This document shows positions 46,409 through 56,097 of a DNA stretch of 64,000 nucleotides, one piece after another. The DNA is from Streptococcus ruminicola (GTDB lineage Bacteria > Bacillota > Bacilli > Lactobacillales > Streptococcaceae), in NCBI RefSeq assembly GCF_011387195.1, contig NZ_CP046919.1, positions 1,896,492 through 1,960,491 on the forward strand, written 5' to 3'. The notes under the pieces are model-generated. The model did no database searches. It was given only the letters and a program-made list of their open reading frames with translations, and was not told the DNA's origin. A program made the position numbers and the translations under genes. Every line of letters starts with the position of its first letter. Position 1 is the first letter of the stretch.

Positions 46409-48148
46409 TTATTCTCCTTTCATTTCTTCTGCTTTATTCAATTGTGAGTTGGCAATTTCACGATAGATGTCATTTGTTTGCATCAATTCATCATGTGTGC
46501 CACGTCCAACAATTTCACCTTTATCAAGCACAATGATTTGATCGGCATCCATGATTGTTCCCACACGTTGCGCCACAATCAAAACGGTTGCTTCTTGCGT
46601 CACTTCTTTCAATCGAGCACGCAGTTGAGCATCTGTCTTATAATCAAGTGCTGAGAAAGAATCATCAAAAATGTAGATATCAGGTTTCTTAACCACCGCA
46701 CGCGCAATTGAGAGACGTTGTTTTTGACCACCTGACAAATTGCTTCCGCCTTCTGCTAGATGTGTTTGATAACGGTCATCACGACTTTCGATAAATTCTT
46801 TAGCCTGAGCAATATCTGCTGCTTCTTGCAATTCTTCACTTGTCGCATCAGACTTACCATACTTCAAGTTTTCTTCGATGGTTCCGGTAAATAGCAAAGC
46901 TTTTTGCGGAATGAAGCCAATCTTTTGACGAAGAGCTTTCAGTTGATAATCTCGAACATCAACACCATCAACCAAAATCTTACCAAGCGTCACGTCATAA
47001 AAACGTGGAATTAAGTTTACGAGTGATGACTTACCAGAACCCGTAGAGCCGATAAAGGCAATGGTTTCACCAGGTTTTGCTTTGAAGGAAATGTCTTTTA
47101 AGACAGGGCTTTCCGTCTCACCTGGATAAGCAAAGGTTACCTTGTCAAATTCCAAATAACCTTTTGTCGCTGTCTCAGTCACACCGTCATCATTAGGGTC
47201 AATGGAAATTGGCATCGCCATAACTTCCGAAATACGTTCACTTGAAACCACCATACGAGGATACATGGTAAAGAAATTGGCAAACAAAAGAAATGAGAAT
47301 AAAGCATGGAAACTATATTCAATAAAGGCTACCAAATTACCGATTTGTAACTCACCATGTGCAAGTGGATTAAGGGCGAACCAGACAATAGCCACAATCA
47401 TTGAGATAATGATTAGAACAAAGAGTGGTTCAGTCAAACCAGTTAAAATAAACAAGCGGCTTGATAAGTCTTTATATTCATCATTTTTACTACCAAAACG
47501 TTTTTCTTGAAAATCTTCTCTCGCAAAGGCACGAATGACACGTAGACCAGTTAAATTTTCACGAACATATTGGTTGATTTTATCAAGAGTTGATTGTTGC
47601 TTTTCTGATAAAGGACGCGTACGAGTTGCCACATAGTAAACAACCAGAACCAAAAATGGAATAGCAACTGCTACAATCCAAGCAAGTGATGGACTTGTTA
47701 CTAAAATCATTACCACACTAGAAATCATCATCAAAGGTGTAATGACTCCCATACGTAACGTCTGCTCAGCAAACTGCATCAAGATAAAAGCATCACTGGT
47801 CATCCGTGTTACCAAGGAAGACACACCGATTTGTTCATATTCTTGATGTGAATATTGCTGTAACTTATCATACATGTCATTACGCATATCCTTAATCATG
47901 TTTGTGGTAATTTTTCCTGCTGCATAAGCAAGAATCACACGTCCAATCATCCCCAAGATGATGACAACCAGCATAACCAGTGCCCAGAAATAAACCTTAT
48001 CCTTATTTCCAACTGTAACCCCTTGGTCAATCATTCGAGCAAGAGCTGTTGGTAAGCCTAAGTTAACCACTACAAAGGTAAGCGCCCCAATAACATCGAG
48101 CACTAGCCATTTGGGGTATCTTTTCAAATAAGTCCAAATGAGTTTCAT
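46409..48148 (-). CDS. ABC exporter half-transporter (degenerate ATPase site)
   Basis: This 579-residue subunit pairs with the next gene. Walker A GSTGSGKSS lies near 373; the Walker B is IYIFDDSFSALD with Asp for catalytic Glu; the H-loop is LIVAQRVGT with Gln for His. These are the same substitutions as in RcrP, so it forms the non-hydrolytic site. It opens the exporter operon, with AGAAAGGAAAG before the start, 42 bases after the ABC-F gene. Confidence 0.87.
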   Translation of the reverse strand: MKLIWTYLKRYPKWLVLDVIGALTFVVVNLGLPTALARMIDQGVTVGNKDKVYFWALVMLVVIILGMIGRVILAYAAGKITTNMIKDMRNDMYDKLQQYSHQEYEQIGVSSLVTRMTSDAFILMQFAEQTLRMGVITPLMMISSVVMILVTSPSLAWIVAVAIPFLVLVVYYVATRTRPLSEKQQSTLDKINQYVRENLTGLRVIRAFAREDFQEKRFGSKNDEYKDLSSRLFILTGLTEPLFVLIIISMIVAIVWFALNPLAHGELQIGNLVAFIEYSFHALFSFLLFANFFTMYPRMVVSSERISEVMAMPISIDPNDDGVTETATKGYLEFDKVTFAYPGETESPVLKDISFKAKPGETIAFIGSTGSGKSSLVNLIPRFYDVTLGKILVDGVDVRDYQLKALRQKIGFIPQKALLFTGTIEENLKYGKSDATSEELQEAADIAQAKEFIESRDDRYQTHLAEGGSNLSGGQKQRLSIARAVVKKPDIYIFDDSFSALDYKTDAQLRARLKEVTQEATVLIVAQRVGTIMDADQIIVLDKGEIVGRGTHDELMQTNDIYREIANSQLNKAEEMKGE

Positions 48149-48190
48149 GGTCTTTCCTTTCTAATGTTTATATGAAAGAAGTGACCTTGC

Positions 48191-50059
48191 TTATTCTGCT
48201 AAGTCACTTAGGTATTCATATCTTTCGTATTTTTCAAGTAAGTTTTCATTGGCTTCATCCAATGAACGTTGAAGTTCAGCTAGTTTGCCATAATCACTAG
48301 CATTTTCTTGCATTTGAGCTTCAATAGCTTCGATGTCTTCTTCAAGTTTGGCAATTTCATCTTCGATGACTTCCCATTCTTGTTTTTCAAAGTAAGACAT
48401 GCGTTTTTTCTTAGTTTTTTCTTTTTCAGTCTTTTGTTGCGCTTCTTTTTTAACTTGAACAGCAGCATTTTCTTCAAATGCTTTTTCATCAAGATAATCT
48501 GTATAGTTACCGAAGAATTCTCTCACATGACCATTTTCAAATGCCAAAATTTTATTGGCTACTTTATCAAGGAAATAACGGTCGTGACTAACAGTGATAA
48601 CAGGTCCTCGGAAAGTTTGTAAAAAGCTTTCAAGAACAGTCAAAGTCGCAATATCAAGGTCGTTTGTCGGTTCGTCGAGTAAAAGAACATTTGGTTTTTC
48701 AATCAAAATTTTCAAGAGATAAAGACGTTTCTTCTCACCACCAGAAAGTTTTGAAATCAAAGTTCCATGCGTTGAACGTGGGAAAAGGAATTGCTCTAAC
48801 AAATCCGTAACACTTGTTGCTCCGACACTTGTCTTAACTTCATCTGCCACTTCTTGCAAATAATTGATGACACGTTTGTCTTCGTCCATGTCTTTTGGCA
48901 ACTGAGAAAAATAACCAATGCGAACAGTCTCTCCAATTTCAAGTTTTCCGCTTGTTGGTTGCAAATCACCATTAATCAAATTCAGAAGGGTTGATTTTCC
49001 GACACCATTATCACCAACGATACCAATTCGGTCTTTATTTTGCACCAATAAATCGAAATCTGTTAAGATTTGTTTATCAGGAAAAGCAAATGAGACATCT
49101 TCAAAATTGATAACTTTTTTCCCGATACGGCTTGTTTCAAAGTTAATTTCAAGCTCAGTCGACTGAGTCGTACCAGACAAGTCAGCTTTCAAATCATTAA
49201 AACGATTGATACGTGCTTGTTGTTTTGTCGCACGAGCTTGTGGTTGCGTACGCATCCAAGCCAGCTCTTGCTTGTAAAGTTGTTTTTTCTTGTGAAGCGT
49301 TGCTGCATCACGTTCATCTTGTTCTGCACGCAAACGAACGTAATCCTGATAATTTCCTTGATATTCTGTCAATTGACTATTAGCCAACTCAAAGATACGG
49401 GTTGCCACATTATCCAAGAAATATCGGTCGTGAGTGATGAAAAGAACTGTCTTTTTAGAAGTTTTCAAGTAATTTGTTAACCAAGCAATGGTATCAATAT
49501 CCAAATGGTTTGTCGGTTCGTCAAGCAAGAGTAAGTCCGCATCGTTCAACAAAACTTGCGCTAACTGAACACGACGACGAAGCCCACCAGACAAGTCACC
49601 AACTTTTTGTGACAAATCTTCTAGACCTAGTTTTGTCAAAACTGTCTTCACTTCACTCTCAATCGCCCAAGCATCAAGCGAATCCATTTCTGCCATGACT
49701 TTTTCAAGCTTATCTTGATTGGCTTCATCATAATTAGCCATCAAAGTTTCATAAGTCTTAATCAAAGTCATTTCACGCAAATCAGAAGACAAAACAGTAT
49801 CTAAAATCGTCTTGTTATCATCAAACTCAGGTTCTTGCGTCAAATAGGCAATTTTATATCCATTCTTAGCTGAAAATGGCGACACATCACCATCAAAACC
49901 AAGACGTCCCGAAATAACATCTAAAAGGGTTGTCTTACCAGTTCCGTTAACCCCGATAATCCCAATGCGGTCAAAATCATGAATAATAAAGGAAATATCA
50001 CGAAATACTGTCTTGTCACCAACGGATTTCGTTAAGTGTTCTACGATAAAATCGCTCAT
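48191..50059 (-). CDS. ABC-F family ATPase (Uup/YfmR-like)
   Basis: This 622-residue soluble protein has two ABC domains and no membrane segment. Walker A sites are GVNGTGKTT near 36 and GDNGVGKST near 349; signatures are LSGGLRRR and LSGGEKKR; both Walker B end [11 protein letters not shown] or [12 protein letters not shown] linker with KQQARINRF near 275 and a charged C-terminal coiled coil (about 540-615) match the Uup type. Such proteins act on the ribosome or on DNA intermediates. It overlaps cca by four bases. Confidence 0.88.
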   Translation of the reverse strand: MSDFIVEHLTKSVGDKTVFRDISFIIHDFDRIGIIGVNGTGKTTLLDVISGRLGFDGDVSPFSAKNGYKIAYLTQEPEFDDNKTILDTVLSSDLREMTLIKTYETLMANYDEANQDKLEKVMAEMDSLDAWAIESEVKTVLTKLGLEDLSQKVGDLSGGLRRRVQLAQVLLNDADLLLLDEPTNHLDIDTIAWLTNYLKTSKKTVLFITHDRYFLDNVATRIFELANSQLTEYQGNYQDYVRLRAEQDERDAATLHKKKQLYKQELAWMRTQPQARATKQQARINRFNDLKADLSGTTQSTELEINFETSRIGKKVINFEDVSFAFPDKQILTDFDLLVQNKDRIGIVGDNGVGKSTLLNLINGDLQPTSGKLEIGETVRIGYFSQLPKDMDEDKRVINYLQEVADEVKTSVGATSVTDLLEQFLFPRSTHGTLISKLSGGEKKRLYLLKILIEKPNVLLLDEPTNDLDIATLTVLESFLQTFRGPVITVSHDRYFLDKVANKILAFENGHVREFFGNYTDYLDEKAFEENAAVQVKKEAQQKTEKEKTKKKRMSYFEKQEWEVIEDEIAKLEEDIEAIEAQMQENASDYGKLAELQRSLDEANENLLEKYERYEYLSDLAE

Positions 50060-51261
50060 TTACTTTCCTTTCTAATAAATTCAAAAATAGCTTCTTTATC
50101 ATTGGCAAGCTTACCAAGTACAATATGTTGTTCGATTACTTTTAGAATTTGACCAAGCTCAGGTCCTGGTTTGAATTGCATTTCTTTAATCAGCATACCA
50201 CCGTTGACCACAATCTCATGTTTGTCATGAATGGTTAATTCTTTATCCAAGCGCTCAATCGTCGCAAAATCAACTGGTAGACCAAAACCTAAACGAAGGT
50301 CTTCTGCTTGTTCGATAAGATTACGACCATAGCAATACATTTCCATCTTATCAAGCTCATTTGTCAAACGGAAACGATAGATTGACACAATCTTTTCAAC
50401 ATCTTTTTGGAATTGACTTGATGTTTTCCAAGCTCGCAAAAAGGCACGAACATCTTTGACATCCAATGCTAATAGCAAAGCTGCCCAAGCTTGTTCTGAT
50501 GTTTTAAAGTGATAATCATCTGCTAAATCATCTAAAAATTGTTGCAAGTTGTCATGAGCATTCTCAAGATGAGGAAGGTATTTTTGAGCTTCGCTTGCAA
50601 TCATGGCTTTAATCCCTTTACGCCAGAAAGGTGCCATCAATAATTTGTCAAATTCAATAAAAGAGCGCTCTACTGAAATTTTTTCAAGTAAGGGCGCATG
50701 TGCTGCCATGGCAGCAAAAGTCTCAGGTTCAATATCAAAATCAAGACTAGCTGAAAAACGGAAACCACGCATGATGCGAAGGGCATCCTCATTAAAACGC
50801 TCAGCTGGATTTCCAACCGCACGTAACAATTTGGCTTTCAGGTCAGCTAAGCCATTAAATTTATCAATAATCAAACCTGTTTCATCAAGTGCAAAAGCAT
50901 TTACCGTAAAGTCACGACGTTTTAAATCCTCTTCAAGTGAGCGAACAAAAGATACGCTACTTGGTCTACGATAATCTACATAAACATCTTCCGTACGGAA
51001 AGTAGTGATTTCATACTCGCCACCTTCTTCAAGAACAAGCACAGTCCCATGCTCAATCCCAATATCAACGGTACGGTGAAAAATACTTTTTGTTTCTTCT
51101 GGGTAAGAACTTGTTGCAATATCTACATCGTGAATTGGGCGATTTAGTAAGACATCTCGAACGCTACCGCCAACGAAGTATGCCTCATAGCCTGCTTCAC
51201 GAATTTTTTTTAAAATTGGTAAAGCCTCCTGAAATTCAGAAGGCAGATTGTTTAATTTCAT
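50056..51261 (-). CDS. cca: CCA tRNA nucleotidyltransferase
   Basis: This 401-residue class II enzyme adds or repairs the 3' CCA of tRNA. GGSVRD is at 31-36 and the catalytic carboxylates are in HDVDIATS near 44-51. The KRRDFTVNA block near 112-120 and the nucleotide-reading region around [15 protein letters not shown] near 153-167 are present. It overlaps dapB at its start and the ABC-F gene at its end by four bases each, so all three are one operon. Confidence 0.95.
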   Translation of the reverse strand: MKLNNLPSEFQEALPILKKIREAGYEAYFVGGSVRDVLLNRPIHDVDIATSSYPEETKSIFHRTVDIGIEHGTVLVLEEGGEYEITTFRTEDVYVDYRRPSSVSFVRSLEEDLKRRDFTVNAFALDETGLIIDKFNGLADLKAKLLRAVGNPAERFNEDALRIMRGFRFSASLDFDIEPETFAAMAAHAPLLEKISVERSFIEFDKLLMAPFWRKGIKAMIASEAQKYLPHLENAHDNLQQFLDDLADDYHFKTSEQAWAALLLALDVKDVRAFLRAWKTSSQFQKDVEKIVSIYRFRLTNELDKMEMYCYGRNLIEQAEDLRLGFGLPVDFATIERLDKELTIHDKHEIVVNGGMLIKEMQFKPGPELGQILKVIEQHIVLGKLANDKEAIFEFIRKESK

Positions 51262-52025
51262 AGTAATTTTTCCAAACCATAAACAAGTTTATCTTGTTTC
51301 ACAACTGCTTTAATTCCAATATTAACGCCACTCATAAATGAAATACGATCATATGAATCATGACGAAGTGTTAACCCTTCACCTTGTGCCCCAAAAATAA
51401 CTTCTTGGTGAGCAACCAGGCCAGGTAAGCGAACACTGTGGATACGCATACCATCAAAATCAGCACCACGCGCTCCCTTAAGTGTTTCAACTTCATCTGG
51501 AGCACCTTGTTTCTTAGCTTGACGCACTTCGCGAATCAATTCAGCTGTTTTCACAGCTGTTCCTGAAGGAGCATCCTTCTTCTTATCATGATGTAATTCA
51601 ATAATTTCAAGGTCCGGAAAATATTTGGCTGCTTTAGCAGCAAATTCCATGAGTAAAATTGCACCGATAGCGAAGTTAGGGGCAATGAGTCCACCGATTT
51701 TCTTGTCTTCAGAAAGAGCAATCAATTCGGCAATTTCGTCTTCAGAAAATCCTGTTGTCCCAACAACTGGAGCAAAGCCATTTTCTAAAGCAAAGCGAGT
51801 GTTTTCATAAGCAACAGCTGGCATTGTAAAATCAACCCACACATCAGCATCAAAACCAACTAGTTGTGATTTATCAGTGAATACTGGGACGCCATCAACT
51901 TCTTTTTCTGTTGCAAATGGATCAAGCAAAGCTGCTAAGGTTAAATCGTCATCTCCCTTAACCATATTAACTGCTGCTGAACCCATTCTCCCTTTAAAAC
52001 CTGCTACGATAACTTTAATACTCAT
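51258..52025 (-). CDS. dapB: 4-hydroxy-tetrahydrodipicolinate reductase
   Basis: This 255-residue enzyme reduces the dipicolinate precursor in lysine biosynthesis. The nucleotide-binding [11 protein letters not shown] is at 9-19, the VGTTGF block near 95-100 and the catalytic [18 protein letters not shown] near 141-158. AGGAAAAGAAAAA precedes the ATG. It lies 23 bases after the DegV gene and overlaps cca. Confidence 0.95.
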   Translation of the reverse strand: MSIKVIVAGFKGRMGSAAVNMVKGDDDLTLAALLDPFATEKEVDGVPVFTDKSQLVGFDADVWVDFTMPAVAYENTRFALENGFAPVVGTTGFSEDEIAELIALSEDKKIGGLIAPNFAIGAILLMEFAAKAAKYFPDLEIIELHHDKKKDAPSGTAVKTAELIREVRQAKKQGAPDEVETLKGARGADFDGMRIHSVRLPGLVAHQEVIFGAQGEGLTLRHDSYDRISFMSGVNIGIKAVVKQDKLVYGLEKLL

Positions 52026-52048
52026 GTTTTTCTTTTCCTCTCTAGCAC

Positions 52049-52897
52049 TTAGACAATTGGTGTGAAACCAAATGCAACGGCACCTTCCCCTAAATGAGTA
52101 GCAATTACGCCATCAAATGATACGATTTCAAGATTCTTCGTTTGACCTCTTTCAGCCAAAGCTTGATAGAAATGTTGAGCTTTTTCTTCTGCGCGAGAAT
52201 GAATGATGAAAACTTCGTATTCTCCATTTTCAGTCACGTCAGACAAAACATCAACAAGACGTTTGATAGCTTTTTTCTCAGTTCGCACTTTTTCATAAAC
52301 TTCAATAACACCTTCGTCATTAAAGTAAAGAATTGGTTTGATGCTAAGCAAGTTACCAATCAAAGCTGAACCATTTGACAAACGTCCACCTTTTACCAAG
52401 TGATTTAAATCATCAACCATGATAAAGGCACTTGTTCCATCGATTTGCTTTTGCAATTTAGCCAAAATATCATCAAATGAAAGACCTTTTTCAGCCCAAT
52501 TAAGTGTATTTTTAACCATGCTACCTAATGGTGCTGAAGTGATTTTACTATCTGGAAATGCAATCGTTAATTCAGGATAATCTTCAATTAAGAATTGGAT
52601 ATTCTGCCAAAATCCTGAAATGCCTGATGACAAAAACAATCCTACAACGTGTGTATAGCCTTCAGTTGAAAGTTGTGTCAAAATTTCATCTAATTTGGCT
52701 AGACTTGGTTGGCTTGTCTTAGGTAAGGTTGGTGACATAGCCATTTTTCTGTAAAAATCATCAAGGCTCAAGTCTTTACCTTCAACGTAAGAAATACCAC
52801 CAATCATGATTGGGATATCTAAGACGAAAAGATTTTCTTTTGCCTTAAGGTCATCTGACAAAACTGCGGTTGTATCTGTTATAACTGCTAATTTCAT
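52049..52897 (-). CDS. DegV-family fatty-acid-binding protein
   Basis: This 282-residue protein has the DegV fold that binds a fatty acid and serves fatty-acid kinase FakA. Diagnostic parts are the N-terminal [23 protein letters not shown] near 59-71, the [12 protein letters not shown] block near 88-99 and [13 protein letters not shown] near 161-173. Its start overlaps the DUF1149 stop by one base. Individual FakB-type specificity cannot be assigned from sequence. Confidence 0.9.
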   Translation of the reverse strand: MKLAVITDTTAVLSDDLKAKENLFVLDIPIMIGGISYVEGKDLSLDDFYRKMAMSPTLPKTSQPSLAKLDEILTQLSTEGYTHVVGLFLSSGISGFWQNIQFLIEDYPELTIAFPDSKITSAPLGSMVKNTLNWAEKGLSFDDILAKLQKQIDGTSAFIMVDDLNHLVKGGRLSNGSALIGNLLSIKPILYFNDEGVIEVYEKVRTEKKAIKRLVDVLSDVTENGEYEVFIIHSRAEEKAQHFYQALAERGQTKNLEIVSFDGVIATHLGEGAVAFGFTPIV

Positions 52898-53277
52898 TAA
52901 CTTCTAAACTCCAATTTAACCCCTGGACGATCGAGGGCAATTTCGGTTACTTCGTATGTTAGGCGTTGCACAATATCAAGTAAAGGCGCTGCCAAATATT
53001 CAACTTCGTCCTTAGTGAATTCACTTGGTTCATTGACAATACGATTTTGAATGTGAACCATTTGTGAAACAACACCGCTAATGACAAACTCTTGTTTTAC
53101 GACCATAAATTGTAAAACAGAAACGATTGTTGTTTGATTATTGTCTGTGTCTTTTTTCACTAATTGAAATGTGACTTCAAAATTAGTCTTCGGTGTACCA
53201 TTTTCTTTTTCCCATTCAAGATTTCTTGCATCATAATGGTATTGGTTGACAAATTCTTTTTCACGTACTAATTCCAT
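52897..53277 (-). CDS. DUF1149 family protein
   Basis: This 126-residue protein begins [16 protein letters not shown] at 53277, where GAGGAGATA precedes it; an eight-residue longer frame overlaps that site. It is a small beta-rich soluble protein with no catalytic motif visible and matches the DUF1149 family, found mainly in lactic acid bacteria. Some describe the fold as SecB-like, which I cannot test. It heads the DUF1149-DegV-dapB-cca-ABC-F run. Confidence 0.82.
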   Translation of the reverse strand: MELVREKEFVNQYHYDARNLEWEKENGTPKTNFEVTFQLVKKDTDNNQTTIVSVLQFMVVKQEFVISGVVSQMVHIQNRIVNEPSEFTKDEVEYLAAPLLDIVQRLTYEVTEIALDRPGVKLEFRS

Positions 53278-53396
53278 ACTTATCTCCTCTTTGTATATCA
53301 CTTTTCATTATAGCATATTTCAACTCTATTTTGCACGCTTTTCTTTGAACTTTAAAGCAATACTGACAATTCTTTTTTTAACTCAAGAAAGTGTGC

Positions 53397-54056
53397 TTAC
53401 CAACTATCATAGATAGTTAAATCGTATTCTGAAATGAGTTGATTTAATTTGCTACCATAAGACGTATCAGTGGCATAAGTTCCCGTTAGTGCTGCTGTCG
53501 CATCTTGATAAGAAGCGGTTCTTGATTTATGCACACCAACATACAAATCTTTTTGAAGAAACTGAGCATAATCCTGCAGAGATTCCTCCAGACTACCATA
53601 AGAACGAAATTGAGCATCAATGGTGTAAGAATTCCCATTGCCATCATCCTCCCAAGTTTGCATAGTCACCGATTGCCCCTTATAATCCCCTTTGATGCCA
53701 AAAAAATTATAATTAGGTGCTTGACTCAGTTTTGACTGACCACTGTTCGATTCTAAAATGGCTTGCGCAATCATGACCGAAGCGTAAAGGTCATTTTGCG
53801 CAGCGATTTGACGAGCTGATTCACCAATAGTTTGAATGAAAGATATGGTCGTCGTGTCTTGAGATGATTGACTAGTGTCTGCGGAGGTTGGATTTGCTGC
53901 TTCCTGCGAGTGATAGGCGAAGAAAATCAAGGTCAAAGAAGCCAAAAAGGCTAGAAAAGTCATGCCATATAAGACAGAACGAGGGACATTTTTTCGATGT
54001 CGTCTTCCACTAACCCTTCTTCTTTTCTTCCTTTTTCTTACCTTTGCCAAATACAA
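53397..54056 (-). CDS. Membrane-anchored glucosaminidase-domain protein
   Basis: This 219-residue protein starts at TTG 54056, five bases after AAAGGA; a nearby ATG is in another frame. A very basic N-terminus (RKRKKRRR) precedes one membrane segment near 29-47 and a Ser/Thr-rich linker. The rest is a mannosyl-glycoprotein endo-beta-N-acetylglucosaminidase domain (FlgJ/LytG type) with AQAILESNSGQSKLSQAPNY near 96-115, including the likely catalytic Glu, and NFFGIKGDYKG after it. It probably trims peptidoglycan at the cell surface. No cell-wall binding repeats follow, so it is the short form. Confidence 0.86.
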   Translation of the reverse strand: MYLAKVRKRKKRRRVSGRRHRKNVPRSVLYGMTFLAFLASLTLIFFAYHSQEAANPTSADTSQSSQDTTTISFIQTIGESARQIAAQNDLYASVMIAQAILESNSGQSKLSQAPNYNFFGIKGDYKGQSVTMQTWEDDGNGNSYTIDAQFRSYGSLEESLQDYAQFLQKDLYVGVHKSRTASYQDATAALTGTYATDTSYGSKLNQLISEYDLTIYDSW

Positions 54057-54141
54057 TACATTCCTTTCAAAAAGTCACCTTTCAGTATAACAAATTTTTG
54101 ATAAAAAAGAGACTCTTAACCGTTAATGACACAAATTCTTG

Positions 54142-54178
54142 AAAAGAGCCTTAGACGAAACTCTCTAAGACTCTTTTT
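54142..54178 (-). terminator. Terminator of the DXS-like gene
   Basis: AAAAGAGCCTTAGA and TCTAAGACTCTTTT pair with one mismatch, followed on the minus strand by further T. It lies 11 bases after the stop of the DXS-like gene. Confidence 0.85.
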
Positions 54179-54188
54179 CCTATTTAAA

Positions 54189-55949
54189 TCAAGCAAGACT
54201 TGCTAAAATATTTTTGACAATATTATCAACCGTCACACCATTTTCTGCTAAAAGTTCTTTAGCATTGTAACGGTCATGGAAGCCTTTCTCTACACCATAA
54301 TTTTGAATCTTGATGTCTGTATTTCCAAGGTAACTTGCAATCATTTGACCATAGCCACCTTCAAGCACACCATCTTCTAAAGTCACCACAACTCGGTGTT
54401 CAGATTCCAAACTATCAAGTAATTCTTCGTCCAATCCTGTGATGAATTTTGGATTAACAAGGGTTGCTGTGATTCCGTGTTTGTCGGCCAATTCTTTAGC
54501 CACGTCTTCAGCTAAACCATAGAAATTGCCAAGACCAAAGAGGGCAACCTTGCTACCTTTTTGAGTGACTTGGTTCTTGTTAAGAATTGAATAATCCGTT
54601 GTGTCCACAACTCCTGTTTCACGAAGTGGACCAACTGGAATACGAATAGCAACTGGATGTTCTTCTTGTTCAACAGCCCAGTCGAGCATAGCCAGATGTT
54701 CTTCTTTACTTGTTGGCGCCAAGTAAACCACATTTGGAATGTGAGCCAAAAATGGAATATCGAAGAAACCAAGGTGACTTTCATCATTCATGGCACTAAC
54801 TGACGCTGAGTAAACCAAGGTTGTCACTGGAAGGTTATTAAGCGCAATATCATGTGACCATTGGTCATAAGTACGTTGCATAAATGGTGCTGCGACGTAC
54901 CAGATTGGTTTTGCACCATTTTTAGCAAGACCAGCTGCCATAGTAGCTGCTTCTTCTTCAGCGATCCCTACATCAACAAATTGTTTACCAGCCTTTTGAC
55001 GTTGCTCTTGATTCAACATAAACATCGGAGTTCCTGCATTTACAGCAACAACCGTTGGGTCTTTTTCAATTTTGTCTAAAACAAATTCTGTCGTAATGCT
55101 GTTGTAAGTTTCACCTGAAGTTGTGTGACGAAGGTATTCTCCAGTTTCTGGATTGTAAGGTCCTCCAGCATGGAAGGCTTCGCGATTTTCTTCCATAAAT
55201 GACACGCCGTGACCTTTTTGTGTATGAATATGTAACAAAACTGGGTGATTCGCATCTTTTACTTCTTCAAAAAGAGCAATTAATTGAGTCAAATCATTTC
55301 CAGCATCAAGGTAATGGTAGTCAAAACCAAGTGCCTCAAAGAAATTATTAGCAGCTTTGCCATTGTTTTCACGCAAATCACGAAGTGCTGTGTAAATGCC
55401 ACCTGTTGGATTTGCTGCGATTGATTGGTCATTATCATTAACAATAACAATCGTATTGGTTCCTTCTGTTGCGATTTGGTTTAGCCCTTCATACGCCATA
55501 CCACCTGAAAGAGAACCATCACCAATAACCGCCACAACATTATAAGCTTCATCTTTCAAATCACGCGCTTTAGCCACACCAGAAGCAAGTGACAATGATG
55601 TTGACGTGTGACCTACTGTGAAGAGGTCGTGTTCGCTTTCTTTAGGATTTGTATAACCAGACACGTCGTCATAGTGAGCTGGGTCAAGAAAAGCTTGCGC
55701 ACGTCCAGTCAACATTTTATGAACGTATGATTGGTGAGAAACGTCAAAGATAAATTTATCAATCGGTGAATTAAAGACGTAGTGCATAGCGACAGTCATT
55801 TCAACTACACCAAAGTTTGGTCCATTGTGTCCGCCATGCTGGCTTGTTTTTTCAAGCAAAGCTTGACGAGCTTCGTCCACCACACGTTGTAACTCCTCAC
55901 GAGACAATTGTTTTAAATCTTGTGGTGATTCAATTGTTTCAAGTACCAT
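54189..55949 (-). CDS. DXS-like thiamine diphosphate enzyme (transketolase family)
   Basis: This 586-residue protein starts at MVLETIESPQ (55949), after AAGGAG. It has the DXS domain order: TPP-binding N-part (GGHNGPNFG, DVSHQSYVHK, VIGDGSLSGG near 135-144), pyrimidine domain (VGIAEEEAAT) and C-terminal domain. The AEQH block of DXS is AEEE, the DRAG motif whose Arg binds the substrate phosphate is SASV, and RYPRG is RIPVG. It may therefore not make deoxyxylulose phosphate. The genome segment already encodes the mevalonate pathway. It is a single gene with its own terminator. Databases may call it dxs by similarity. Confidence 0.82.
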   Translation of the reverse strand: MVLETIESPQDLKQLSREELQRVVDEARQALLEKTSQHGGHNGPNFGVVEMTVAMHYVFNSPIDKFIFDVSHQSYVHKMLTGRAQAFLDPAHYDDVSGYTNPKESEHDLFTVGHTSTSLSLASGVAKARDLKDEAYNVVAVIGDGSLSGGMAYEGLNQIATEGTNTIVIVNDNDQSIAANPTGGIYTALRDLRENNGKAANNFFEALGFDYHYLDAGNDLTQLIALFEEVKDANHPVLLHIHTQKGHGVSFMEENREAFHAGGPYNPETGEYLRHTTSGETYNSITTEFVLDKIEKDPTVVAVNAGTPMFMLNQEQRQKAGKQFVDVGIAEEEAATMAAGLAKNGAKPIWYVAAPFMQRTYDQWSHDIALNNLPVTTLVYSASVSAMNDESHLGFFDIPFLAHIPNVVYLAPTSKEEHLAMLDWAVEQEEHPVAIRIPVGPLRETGVVDTTDYSILNKNQVTQKGSKVALFGLGNFYGLAEDVAKELADKHGITATLVNPKFITGLDEELLDSLESEHRVVVTLEDGVLEGGYGQMIASYLGNTDIKIQNYGVEKGFHDRYNAKELLAENGVTVDNIVKNILASLA

Positions 55950-56070
55950 ATATTTCTCCTTTTTATTTGACAATCATTTTTAAAAGCTTCTCAGCTTTTT
56001 CAAGTATCCCTATCATACACCTTGGAGTTAACTCTAAGTCAAGTAAAAAAATGACTTTTTAAGATAAAAA

Positions 56071-56095
56071 AAGAGAGATATTCTCTATCTCTCTT
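56071..56095 (-). terminator. Terminator of metE-metF
   Basis: AAGAGAGATA, loop of five, TATCTCTCTT is a perfect 10-bp stem, followed on the minus strand by a T run just after the metF stop. Confidence 0.9.
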
Positions 56096-56097
56096 GA

